From PALSA-1353 sp036267155 (lineage in GTDB: Bacteria > Planctomycetota > Phycisphaerae > Tepidisphaerales > Tepidisphaeraceae): a DNA stretch of 64,000 nt. The stretch covers positions 62,001 through 126,000 of the forward strand of contig DATAWP010000082.1 in the NCBI GenBank assembly GCA_036267155.1, written 5' to 3'. Positions 24,390 to 32,427 of this stretch are shown here, one piece after another; position 1 is the first letter of the stretch; each line of letters begins with the position of its first letter. The notes below the pieces were generated by a model that was not told the DNA's origin, ran no database searches, and saw only the letters and a program-made list of their open reading frames with translations. Made by a program: the position numbers and the translations under genes.

Positions 24390-25253
24390 ATGAATCGACA
24401 GGCTGTTTCACGACGCCGCATTCCGCCGAGCGCCCGGTCTTCGCGGAGGCCGGATATCCGGCTGGTTGCGGTCGATCTGGATGGCACTCTGCTGAACGAT
24501 TCCAAACAGGTCAGCGGCCAAACCGTCAAAGCCCTCGGCTGCGCGATCGATCGTGGAATCCGCGTGGTGATCGCGTCCGCTCGCCCGCCGCGCAGCGTTC
24601 GGCATATTTACAACAGCCTGAAGCTCGACACCTGGCAAATCAATTACAACGGCGCCCTCATCTGGGACGAGCCGAATAAAAAAGTCATCTTCCATCGCCC
24701 CATGCCGGGCGAGCGAGTCCGGCAAATCATCGACCGTGCACGATCGCGATTCGACTCGGTTTTGGTGAGCTGCGAAATCCTCGACCGATGGTATACCGAT
24801 CGCTTCGATCAAACCTACACAACGGAAACCGGCCGATTGTTCAAGCCCGACGTCATCGCCCCTCTGGACGATTTCTGCAAACAGCCGATCACCAAGCTGC
24901 TGCTGCTCGGCGAACGAGGCGTGATCGACAAGCTTGAATCGGCGTTGACCGGCGCCAACAACGGCGACGTCACCATCGTCCGAACCGATCCGGAACTTTT
25001 GCAGATCATGGACAAATACGTCAGCAAAGCCGCGGCGTTGCAGGTGGTAGTGGAACACTACGGAATTCCCTTGCAAAACGTCATGGCTCTCGGCGACGCC
25101 CCCAACGACGTGGGCATTCTGAAGATCGCCGGCGTCGGCGTGGCGATGGACAACGCCAGCGACATCGTGAAAGAATGCGCCGACTGGATCGCCCCGTCCA
25201 ACAACGATCACGGCGTTCACGCGGCGCTGGTAAAGTTCGGTTTGTGCGATTGA
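24390..25253 (+). CDS. HAD-superfamily hydrolase, Cof-type (IIB cap), 287 aa
   Basis: Motif I DLDGTLL with Asp29 and Asp31, motif II ASARP near residue 70, motif III Lys near 220, and motif IV GDAPND near 234. The C2B cap lies between, as in Cof/YidA phosphatases that dephosphorylate sugar phosphates or flavin nucleotides. The protein has a 20-residue basic N-terminal extension absent from most members. The substrate cannot be read from the sequence. Nothing notable lies in the 212 bases after it apart from the convergent FtsK-like gene. Confidence 0.88.
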   Translation: MNRQAVSRRRIPPSARSSRRPDIRLVAVDLDGTLLNDSKQVSGQTVKALGCAIDRGIRVVIASARPPRSVRHIYNSLKLDTWQINYNGALIWDEPNKKVIFHRPMPGERVRQIIDRARSRFDSVLVSCEILDRWYTDRFDQTYTTETGRLFKPDVIAPLDDFCKQPITKLLLLGERGVIDKLESALTGANNGDVTIVRTDPELLQIMDKYVSKAAALQVVVEHYGIPLQNVMALGDAPNDVGILKIAGVGVAMDNASDIVKECADWIAPSNNDHGVHAALVKFGLCD

Positions 25254-25465
25254 CCCGTCACTTCCACCGACCCGCGCCGCGTAACCCAGATTATTCATCG
25301 CTCGCTTCGCTATAGGCGCAGAGAAGCTCATTGAGATTGGGTGGTAATTCACCGTCGTTCGCTGAACATTCAGTTTGGCAGAATGTGCGGCGCGATGTCC
25401 GGTGAAATTCTGTCTTGTCCGCAGCTCTAGCGCACTTGCGGGCGGTGAATCTTGAATTTTCCAGG

Positions 25466-28400
25466 CTATGCTGCGTCTTTGTCGTCGTCGTCATCCGCGG
25501 GGACTTCGGCTGCGACGGCCGAGTCCGCCGCGGCTTGGGCGAGGTCCGGCGGGAAGTCGCTTGGCTTGACGCCGCTGGCTTGGCATTTTGCGGTCAGCTT
25601 CTCTTTCACCTCCGCCAGCCATTTTGCGTTTGGCAATGCGTAGGGGCGGAACTTTTCCATCGAGCCTTGCTCTTCGCTGTAGGCCAGAGCGCGGTTGGCG
25701 CCGAGTTTGTTCGCGGCGGGGGAATCGATCAGGTTGCTGCTGTCGGTGGCGCTCATCTGAAACAGGATGCGGTTGTCCAATTCGCGCATCGAGCCGCGAT
25801 CGACTGAACGTTCCAGGGCCGTGGCTGTGTCGATCCAGGCCATGAGGTGAATTCCGTTGGCCGGGCCTTCACGCATCAGGTCGGCAAATTCCTTGCCGGG
25901 ATCAGCCGGCTTTTCTTCGCCTCCCGCGGAGAAGCCGAAGGCGTCATCCGATTTCCGCAACGTGCGATAGCGCTGAAGGCCGAAGATGAATACGAAAATC
26001 GACGGGGGATTGGATGCGTCGCTCGATTGGCGGCGCTCCAGTTCCTTGGCGAGTTCGTGAATGGCCTGCGGCACGGCGCGATAATCGACCACTTTGGTCC
26101 GATGCGGCAGCACGGCCGCCACGCTTGGGAGAAAGCCGTGGGTGGCGGCATCTACGGGAGTGCCGTCGAGCAGATAAAAGCTCGCCGAAGCAGGTGAAAG
26201 CTGGGCGGCCAGGCCGACCATCGCCAGGGCGGTGATGGCCATCGAGCTTTCTTCGTTCTGGCCAATGATCAGGACGTTGGCGCCGCTTTGGCGGCGGAAT
26301 GGGATGGAGGTCGGCGCCTTGATCGCCACGGGATCGCCGAGCCACACGGTCGGCGCGGCGGTGGATGCCACGTATTTCTCCGGCGACAAATGGCGAAGCA
26401 ACGCCGGATTCTGGCGAAAATCGGCTGGCTCGTTTCCTTCAAACACGATCGGCGGTTCAAGATTTTCGTGTTCCTGCGCGGCCTTGGCGCTGACGGCTTC
26501 CAGATATCGGTCGCGTTTTTCATCGGGCAGCCATGCAACCTGGAACGGGCTGTTGCCCTCGACCAATCCGCCGGCGTCGTTGTAGATCGCCTCGCCGGGG
26601 CGCGAGAGCAATCGGGCGGCGGAGTTGCCGTCGCCGAGGATCATCTGCGAATCGGCGTCGCTGGTTTGCAGGGCGATTCGCACGCCGATCTGGCCGATGG
26701 TGCTGCGCGACAGGCCGGAAGATCCACCGATGGTCTGTGATCCCAGCAGCAGATGTACGCCGAACGCTCGGCCCTGACGAACGATGCGGTCGAGCAGCAG
26801 GCCGGCATCCTGGGCCAATTTATCGTCTTCGGTGAAGAACTCCTGGAATTCGTCGATGATCAACAGGGTTCGCGGCATCTTCTTGCCGGAGGCCTCGCGA
26901 TACATTTGAAGGTTCTGGGATTTGAACGGCCGGAACAAATCGGCGCGGCGACCCATTTCGGCGTCGATGCGCTGCAGCACGCTGAGACCAAATTCGCGGT
27001 CGCTTTCCACCGCGATCGCCCGAGCGTGCGGCAACTGGTGCATGGCGTAGGTCTTGAACTCGACGCCTTTTTTGAAGTCGATCAGATACAGCTCGACTTC
27101 TTCGGGCGAATACCACATCGCCAGATTGCTGATCAACGCGTGCAGCAGCGTCGATTTACCGGAGCCGGTCTTTCCGGCCACCAGCGCGTGCTGGGCCACG
27201 CCCTTGCCGAGGCGGAAGGTCTGCACCCGCGTGGCGCCGGACCGTCCGACGGCCACCGCGACGTCGCCATCGCTCTTGAGCGTCCAGAACTGCGCCGGCT
27301 TGGGCGCGATCACGTCGAACGACACCTCGACCCGCTTGGCCTCTCGCGCTCCCTTGCCGACGAGGTGGAGAATCTTGCTCAATTCCTCATCGCTCGGAGG
27401 CGCGTCCAGCGACAGCGGGAAGCGATTGAAGACCGGGTCGCGCCAGACGAATCGGTCTCCCTGGCGCTCGAGGTTGACGCTGTGGGCTTCGAGGTCGTCG
27501 AGATGGATCGAGCCGCTGGCGGTGCTGACGCGTGTGTCCCGCGTGACCAGGGTGTAGACCCCGCAGCGCGCCCCCGTGCTAGCGATGCTGCTCAGCCGCC
27601 GCAGGGCGTCGTCGCTGAAATTCACGGGGAAATCGGCAATCACCAGATATCGATACGGCTCGGCCAACTCGCCGGCCTGGGCGTTGTAATCGTCGATTGT
27701 CGCGTATTCGTTTCGCAGGTATTTCTGAATGACCGTTTCCATGTGCTCGGTCAGGTTCGCGAGTTTTTCATCGATCTGATCGGAATCGGTCCAGATGCGG
27801 CCGCCCACGAGGGCCTCGTCATAGTCGGCCAGGTGCATGAACCCCGCGAAGTTCTGCCCGAGGCCGACGGGATCGATCAGCGTGAAACGAACCCGGCCCG
27901 GCGGCAGAGCCGTGAGCAGGCGGGTCATTATCATCTGCATGCCGCGAATTGAATCCACGCGACCGGGCCGATCGGTGTGAATCAGGATCGACGCCTGCTT
28001 CGGGTACGCAAACAGCGCCGGAACGCTGAACGTATCCGGCAACGGCAGCGTGAAGGGCGCACCCTTGGCCACGTCCGCGATCATCGACTTCAGATCCACC
28101 TGAAGTTCGCCAAAGCGAATGGTGGCCGGGAATTTGGTCGGACCCTTCCAATGGTCCCAGATCGGATCGCTCCAGGCGGGATAAGATCCCCCCTCCTCCT
28201 GCATTGGCTCCTGAATGTTCTTCAGGCCTTCGCTCCACTTTTTTTCCAGTTCGGCGCGTTCCGCGGCATGCTGCTGCTGAATTTGCGCCTCCTGCGCCGT
28301 GGCGCGATCGCCAAGCTTGACGGTTTCAGAATCGAATAATTTCTTGACCTCTTCCAGCTTTCGGACGCGCCATTGCTCCAGTTCTGTCAGGGATTTCTTT

Positions 28401-29599
28401 TTCAGTGCCTCTTGCTGCGCCGTCTTGGCCTGGAAATCCACCTGCGCCGCCGCGACGGCGGCATCTCGCTTTTTCGTCGCCTTTTCCACCATCGGCGTCG
28501 CCCGGTCGCGCGCCGCCTGCACTTCGGTTTTTTGGACCTTCTTTGCAGTGGTGAGATCGGTATCGTGCTTCAGGGAAGCCTGGCTGATCATATTGTCGTT
28601 GGCGATGCGGGCCGCATCCAACGCTCGCCGCAGCGGCGTAAAAACGGCCACCACCTGCTTTCGCGCCAGCGAGCGCATGACCAGGAAAAATACGATCAGC
28701 GCGACGACCATCCCGCCGGCCCAGATGCCAATCTGCGGCCACTGCGGATTGAGCGTGCCGGCGATCACCTGCGGGATCGCCGCCGCGATCACCACGGCCA
28801 ACAGCCCGATCAAAAACGGGGTGGCGCCGATGAAAAGCTTGGGAATCGAAAGGTCCGCCAGCGCTCGAATCTGCCGCTCGATCACTTCCTTGTGCTGGTT
28901 GAACGATTCAACCGGATTGAGTGACGCCTCGGCATCCTTGACCGCCGCTAGCGCTTCGCCCGGCGGCGGCCGCTGGTTGTACCGGGCCATCAGCGACGCC
29001 TGCTCCCCTTCCTTCATGTCCACGAATTCCGTTTGCGTGGCGTTCAGCTCCGTCGCATTCTTCAACTCCTGCGAGGCCTTCTGCTCTTGGGACTCCAGAA
29101 CGCTTTCCGCAAGCCAGGTCGCCTGGTCATAATCCTTCTTGGCCTGTTGCTGCGCCTGGTCGTATTCCGCGCGAGCCCGATGGCGCAGGTTCTGATCGGT
29201 GGCCTTCAACGACGCGAGCGCGTGCTGATGATGAGAGCTGATCTGCGCCTGTTTTTCCTGGACTTTTGCGGCAACCTGATCTTGAAGACTCTTGTGCTTG
29301 CGCTCGGCGTCACTAAGTTTTCGATGTCCGGTTCCCTGCGCTTCGGAGGAGGAGCTTTGGAATTTCTGCTCGATCTCGGCCTCGTGCTGGGCGCACTGGG
29401 TCGTCAACTCGAGCAGGTCCTGCAGCGCTCCCCTCTGCAAGTCGCGGTGTGTCTTGGGTTCGTTGGAGGCCTCTTCGCCGTCGTCGCCTTCTCCATCCGA
29501 GGAATCTCCGGTGGGGGGCGGTTCCTCCGGCGGCTCAGAGGGAGGACTGGAATCAGAAAGAAAACTGAGCGGATCTTTTTCGTCAAAAAGCGGGTCCAT
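25466..29599 (-). CDS. EccC-like FtsK/SpoIIIE ATPase of a type VII secretion-like locus, 1377 aa
   Basis: Residues 1-50 are acidic/Pro rich; 60-250 are helical, coiled-coil prone; two membrane helices lie near 258-282 and 293-315; a second coiled coil covers 330-465. Three ATPase-like modules follow: about 490-740 (no Walker A), 775-1045 with Walker A GKTGSGKST near 810 and Walker B LLIIDEF near 913, and 1085-1330 with a degenerate P-loop (GQNEESS). This resembles EccC/EssC motors of type VII secretion, which also chain three FtsK domains. The ATG at 29599 has GAGG upstream. The W-x-D proteins upstream are probable substrates or partners. Positions use the preferred start. Confidence 0.85.
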   Translation of the reverse strand: MDPLFDEKDPLSFLSDSSPPSEPPEEPPPTGDSSDGEGDDGEEASNEPKTHRDLQRGALQDLLELTTQCAQHEAEIEQKFQSSSSEAQGTGHRKLSDAERKHKSLQDQVAAKVQEKQAQISSHHQHALASLKATDQNLRHRARAEYDQAQQQAKKDYDQATWLAESVLESQEQKASQELKNATELNATQTEFVDMKEGEQASLMARYNQRPPPGEALAAVKDAEASLNPVESFNQHKEVIERQIRALADLSIPKLFIGATPFLIGLLAVVIAAAIPQVIAGTLNPQWPQIGIWAGGMVVALIVFFLVMRSLARKQVVAVFTPLRRALDAARIANDNMISQASLKHDTDLTTAKKVQKTEVQAARDRATPMVEKATKKRDAAVAAAQVDFQAKTAQQEALKKKSLTELEQWRVRKLEEVKKLFDSETVKLGDRATAQEAQIQQQHAAERAELEKKWSEGLKNIQEPMQEEGGSYPAWSDPIWDHWKGPTKFPATIRFGELQVDLKSMIADVAKGAPFTLPLPDTFSVPALFAYPKQASILIHTDRPGRVDSIRGMQMIMTRLLTALPPGRVRFTLIDPVGLGQNFAGFMHLADYDEALVGGRIWTDSDQIDEKLANLTEHMETVIQKYLRNEYATIDDYNAQAGELAEPYRYLVIADFPVNFSDDALRRLSSIASTGARCGVYTLVTRDTRVSTASGSIHLDDLEAHSVNLERQGDRFVWRDPVFNRFPLSLDAPPSDEELSKILHLVGKGAREAKRVEVSFDVIAPKPAQFWTLKSDGDVAVAVGRSGATRVQTFRLGKGVAQHALVAGKTGSGKSTLLHALISNLAMWYSPEEVELYLIDFKKGVEFKTYAMHQLPHARAIAVESDREFGLSVLQRIDAEMGRRADLFRPFKSQNLQMYREASGKKMPRTLLIIDEFQEFFTEDDKLAQDAGLLLDRIVRQGRAFGVHLLLGSQTIGGSSGLSRSTIGQIGVRIALQTSDADSQMILGDGNSAARLLSRPGEAIYNDAGGLVEGNSPFQVAWLPDEKRDRYLEAVSAKAAQEHENLEPPIVFEGNEPADFRQNPALLRHLSPEKYVASTAAPTVWLGDPVAIKAPTSIPFRRQSGANVLIIGQNEESSMAITALAMVGLAAQLSPASASFYLLDGTPVDAATHGFLPSVAAVLPHRTKVVDYRAVPQAIHELAKELERRQSSDASNPPSIFVFIFGLQRYRTLRKSDDAFGFSAGGEEKPADPGKEFADLMREGPANGIHLMAWIDTATALERSVDRGSMRELDNRILFQMSATDSSNLIDSPAANKLGANRALAYSEEQGSMEKFRPYALPNAKWLAEVKEKLTAKCQASGVKPSDFPPDLAQAAADSAVAAEVPADDDDDKDAA

Positions 29600-29635
29600 C
29601 AACTGTGACCTCAAACGGAAGAACGAAATTGGCTA

Positions 29636-29671
29636 TTGCCTATTTTCAAATTGGAAATTAGCAATAGGCAA
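29636..29671. repeat. Small inverted repeat between the W-x-D gene and the ATPase gene
   Basis: TTGCCTATT at 29636-29644 is repeated inverted as AATAGGCAA at 29663-29671 with an AT-rich 18-nt centre. It lies in the 82-bp gap between two genes of the T7SS-like operon and could form a stem in the message. There is no T-tract typical of a terminator. Confidence 0.5.
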
Positions 29672-29681
29672 TTCTTCTCGG

Positions 29682-29897
29682 TTACCCTTCGCAGTCCTGC
29701 TTAATCTTCGCGAGAATCTGAGCCATGTGATCCATCGCCCCCACGGCCGTTTTCGCATCCTGTTCCAGCGGGGTCAGGTATTTGCTCTCGAACCCGCGGG
29801 CAGTGGCGTCGCTCCACTGCGATTTGGTCTCGTTCCAACGCATCATGAGTTCCTTTACGGATTTATTCACCTGAGCGCGGCCTTCGTGCATTCCCAT
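29682..29897 (-). CDS. WXG100-like small protein, 71 aa
   Basis: A 71-residue, all-helical protein with Trp21 and Trp28 on one face; the turn reads W28-S-D30 rather than W-x-G. The two predicted helices (5-28 and 32-66) fit the hairpin of ESAT-6/WXG100 proteins, although it is shorter than the usual 90-100 residues. The ATG has GGAG six bases upstream. It sits directly before the EccC-like gene, the usual place for a secreted WXG partner. Confidence 0.7.
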   Translation of the reverse strand: MGMHEGRAQVNKSVKELMMRWNETKSQWSDATARGFESKYLTPLEQDAKTAVGAMDHMAQILAKIKQDCEG

Positions 29898-29926
29898 TGG
29901 ATTCTCCGCATTTTTTCAGTTCGGTT

Positions 29927-30997
29927 TCAAACCGCTGCGCTGCCATCCGGCTGGGCCGGATGGAGAATATTTTCGTTCTTCGCGTTGAAGACGGCCGACA
30001 GGCCGTGCGAGTCAACAATCGCCAGATATCCCACGGGCAATTTCAGCAAAGCAGCCAGATCGGGACGTCCAGCCCGCAGATCGCCTGCCGTTACGGTATT
30101 GTACACTCCCGAGTGCGGCCCTTCGACCTGGCCGAGGCACCAAACCCCGCCGGCAGTATCGAGCCGGAGCAAATAGACACTCGTCGAACCCGTCACGGCC
30201 TCCGAGATCACGATCTTCTGCTCATCCCCCGGAGGCGCGGCATTGGCGATGGCGGCGATGCCCGCCGCCTGCTGATCCCTTACCACCCCGCATGCCGAAC
30301 TCACAGGCCCGGGTTCCGCGGATCTGGAGGCGAATATGGCCTGTATAGCCTCTGGCGAAGGCGCGCTCGCCCGCAGCGCCGCTGGTTCGACGCCTTCGGC
30401 CTCCGGCGCGGCGGGGGCTTCTTCGGCAGCCCGCTTCATCGATGCGCTGGCTTCCTCCCCCGCAATTCCACCGGCAGCCCCGGACTCGGTAGTGCCTGGG
30501 CCCGCCTGGGCCGCCGCGATTCCCAGATATTCGTCTATGTGATCCAGCGTGGTTCCCAGTTGCGCGACCGCCGCCGGCACGCCCGACGCCACCTGAATAT
30601 TAAACCGCGACACTCCGCCCCGATACAGCACGACTTCCTTTTGCAATTGCCGATTCCATCGCTTCACATTCGCCAACTTCTCCTGCGCATCGGCCAACTT
30701 CTTTTTCGCGACCTGCACGGCCTTTTGCTCTTCCACCGCCGAGGGCATCGAGCCGCTGGCATCCTTGTACAAACGCTTGAATCGGAATGCCTCTTCCGCC
30801 TTGAGCAGCTCTTCCTGCCGTTTTCGGATCGTCGAGGTCCAATGATTCATGGCCTCCCCCTCCAGCCATCGGCTGATCCGATTGACATCCGAATCGGCGT
30901 CCCCCAGCGCGAGCGTTGCCTTCTCCTGAAACTTCGTCAGGTAAATCCGGAATTCCTTAATCGCGTCGGTGGATTCAACCCGTGCGGAATCGGACAT
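29927..30997 (-). CDS. Unknown protein of the T7SS-like operon, 356 aa
   Basis: Residues 1-145 are helical and coiled-coil prone, with a Trp near residue 53 (NHWTSTIRKRQEELLKAEEAF). Residues 150-260 are low-complexity Ala/Pro/Glu/Gly. Residues 265-350 form a beta-rich C-terminal domain (YLLRLDTAGGVWCLGQVEG). No signal peptide or membrane helix. It lies between the two W-x-D genes with tight spacing, so it may be an adaptor, chaperone or LXG-like substrate whose N-terminal helical domain engages the ATPase. I do not recognise the family. Confidence 0.62.
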   Translation of the reverse strand: MSDSARVESTDAIKEFRIYLTKFQEKATLALGDADSDVNRISRWLEGEAMNHWTSTIRKRQEELLKAEEAFRFKRLYKDASGSMPSAVEEQKAVQVAKKKLADAQEKLANVKRWNRQLQKEVVLYRGGVSRFNIQVASGVPAAVAQLGTTLDHIDEYLGIAAAQAGPGTTESGAAGGIAGEEASASMKRAAEEAPAAPEAEGVEPAALRASAPSPEAIQAIFASRSAEPGPVSSACGVVRDQQAAGIAAIANAAPPGDEQKIVISEAVTGSTSVYLLRLDTAGGVWCLGQVEGPHSGVYNTVTAGDLRAGRPDLAALLKLPVGYLAIVDSHGLSAVFNAKNENILHPAQPDGSAAV

Positions 30998-31027
30998 GAA
31001 CGGCTCCCATCTAACACATCACTCGGC

Positions 31028-31300
31028 TCATCGCTGCTTCAGATAATCCTCGATGGCCGTCGCCTTCTTCGCCAGGAACTTCACGTGTTCCTGCGAGTTT
31101 TCCAAAAACGTTCCGATCGCCTTGACCGTCTGATCGAACGCTTCGGTGAATTTCCGTTGCTCCTGGTCGCGCCAGGTCGCTTCAAGGCCGTGAAGCTTGG
31201 CATTCAACCCGGCCACCAGACCGTGCAACTCGTTGTTAAATCGATTCAAATCCTGGGCAAAACGCCGCAACTCGCCGGGATCGACATTAGCTTTGGCCAT
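31028..31300 (-). CDS. WXG100 family protein, 90 aa
   Basis: Length and helical hairpin match WXG100/ESAT-6-like T7SS substrates: helix 1 about residues 8-38, turn at W43-R-D45, helix 2 about 50-86. The glycine of the classical W-x-G is replaced by Asp, as in the 71-residue protein. No signal peptide. The ATG has GGAG at 8-nt spacing. It is the first gene of the four-gene operon ending in the EccC-like ATPase. Confidence 0.8.
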   Translation of the reverse strand: MAKANVDPGELRRFAQDLNRFNNELHGLVAGLNAKLHGLEATWRDQEQRKFTEAFDQTVKAIGTFLENSQEHVKFLAKKATAIEDYLKQR

Positions 31301-31361
31301 ACTCGGTTCTCCAAAATCGCGATCCTCTTAATCATACGCGCCAAGCGGCTAAAGTCACCCG

Positions 31362-31435
31362 GTGGGGAAGTGGTTAGTGATGAGTGGTTGGTGTTTTTCT
31401 GAAATTCACTAACCACCAACCACTAACCACTTCCC
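31362..31435. repeat. Imperfect inverted repeat, GTGGTTAGTG type
   Basis: GGGAAGTGGTTAGTG at 31365-31379 is repeated inverted at 31421-31435 without a mismatch over 15 bases. A second pairing matches AGTGGTTGGTG at 31383-31393 with 31414-31424. The right arm contains the stop codon and last residues of the SpoU gene, so the gene now ends inside the repeat. There is no U-tract, so it is not a standard terminator. Confidence 0.65.
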
Positions 31436-32160
31436 AACCCCCTCTGCCGATTCGCCTCCGCCAGAACCACCGCCGCGGCGTGGGACAGGGATAACGATGC
31501 CGTTCCCGGTTTCGTGGGAATCGAGACGATCCCGTTGCACAACCGCCGCACCGCGCCGGATAACCCGCGCTTCTCTCCGCCGATCGCCAGGATCACGCCC
31601 TTCGCCAAATCCACGTCGCAAATAGTCCGCCTTGCCCCCGCGACACAACCCAACAGACGTATCCCACGCGATTGCAAATCTTCGATTATTTCCGTGCCCT
31701 CCACCTGCACCAGCGGCAGCCGTTCGAACGCCCCGGATGCCGGCCTGGCCACCTCGATCGGATCAAAATCCCACAGATGTTTTTTGATCAGCACGGCCAC
31801 GGCCCCGAACGCTTCGGCGCTCCGCAGCGTGAACCCCAGATTCCTGGCATCCTCCACGCCCTCGATCAGCAACAGCAGGGGCGAAGTCTGCTTCTCCAGA
31901 ATCTCCAATAAATCCGCTCCGGTGGTCCGGGGCTTGGCAGTGCACAAGGCCAGCACGCCGCCGTGGGTGGTCCCATGAGCCATGGAATCCAATTCGCGCC
32001 CGGCCACTTTTTTCACCGGCACCCCCGCAGCCAGCGCGGCTTCAAGCACATCCCGGATCTTCTCCGCGTGAGCGCCCTGATTCACGAGGATGACTTCAAA
32101 CCTTCTCTGCCTCGCCGCCAGCGCGGCTAAAACGGATTGCCGTCCTTCTAAATGCTCCAT
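31423..32160 (-). CDS. SpoU/TrmH-type rRNA or tRNA 2'-O-methyltransferase, 245 aa
   Basis: A SPOUT methyltransferase of the TrmH/RlmB group. The N-terminal domain (EGRQSVLAAL ... ILVNQG) is the L30e-like RNA-binding part. Motif 1 is LLLIEGVEDARNLGFTLRSAEAFG near residue 100, motif 2 is GVILAIGGEKRGL near 190, and motif 3 is LSLSHAAAVVLAEANRQR at the end. The ATG at 32160 with GGAG 11 bases upstream is preferred over upstream frames. The exact RNA target is unknown. The C-terminal codons come from a repeated element. Confidence 0.87.
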   Translation of the reverse strand: MEHLEGRQSVLAALAARQRRFEVILVNQGAHAEKIRDVLEAALAAGVPVKKVAGRELDSMAHGTTHGGVLALCTAKPRTTGADLLEILEKQTSPLLLLIEGVEDARNLGFTLRSAEAFGAVAVLIKKHLWDFDPIEVARPASGAFERLPLVQVEGTEIIEDLQSRGIRLLGCVAGARRTICDVDLAKGVILAIGGEKRGLSGAVRRLCNGIVSIPTKPGTASLSLSHAAAVVLAEANRQRGLGSG

Positions 32161-32297
32161 GACTTTCACTTCTCCGCCCCACTGGTCCATAGCATATTCG
32201 CAGTACCGCAAATGAGCGACATGAATTATGTCCAGCGAGTCTGTGCGGAAAATCCTGACGAAACGGCACAATAAATGCAAAGAGTCTTGGCGACAGG

Positions 32298-32375
32298 TAG
32301 AAATCGGATGCACGCAGATCAATCAAATTCGGATTGTTTTACACCGGTGTGCTCCGATTTTTATTTGTGGCAAAT
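32298..32375. repeat. Dispersed palindromic element (copy A, upstream of mutL)
   Basis: The 78-bp stretch has arms similar to those of the element between rpsB and tsf at 55113-55189: left arm AAATCGGATGCACGCAGAT, right arm TGTGCTCCGATTTTTATTTG followed by TGGCAAAT. The arms are conserved and the centre has drifted. It lies in the 267-bp gap between the SpoU gene and mutL, which has no other feature except the mutL promoter. Confidence 0.65.
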
Positions 32376-32414
32376 GTATTTTCTTCGCGGCTTCGCGGAT
32401 ATTTTGCGAATCGC

Positions 32415-32420
32415 TATAAT
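32415..32420 (+). promoter_or_regulatory. Perfect -10 box (TATAAT) seven bases before the mutL start
   Basis: TATAAT at 32415-32420 is followed by seven bases and the GTG start at 32428. Transcription should begin within or next to the start codon and there is no Shine-Dalgarno sequence, so a leaderless mutL message is likely. No strong -35 is visible at 16-18 nt. Confidence 0.6.
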
Positions 32421-32427
32421 TGCCCCT

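Noticed and set aside
26753..27952. 399-codon plus-strand ORF
   Set aside because: Antisense to the FtsK-like ATPase core including its Walker motifs.
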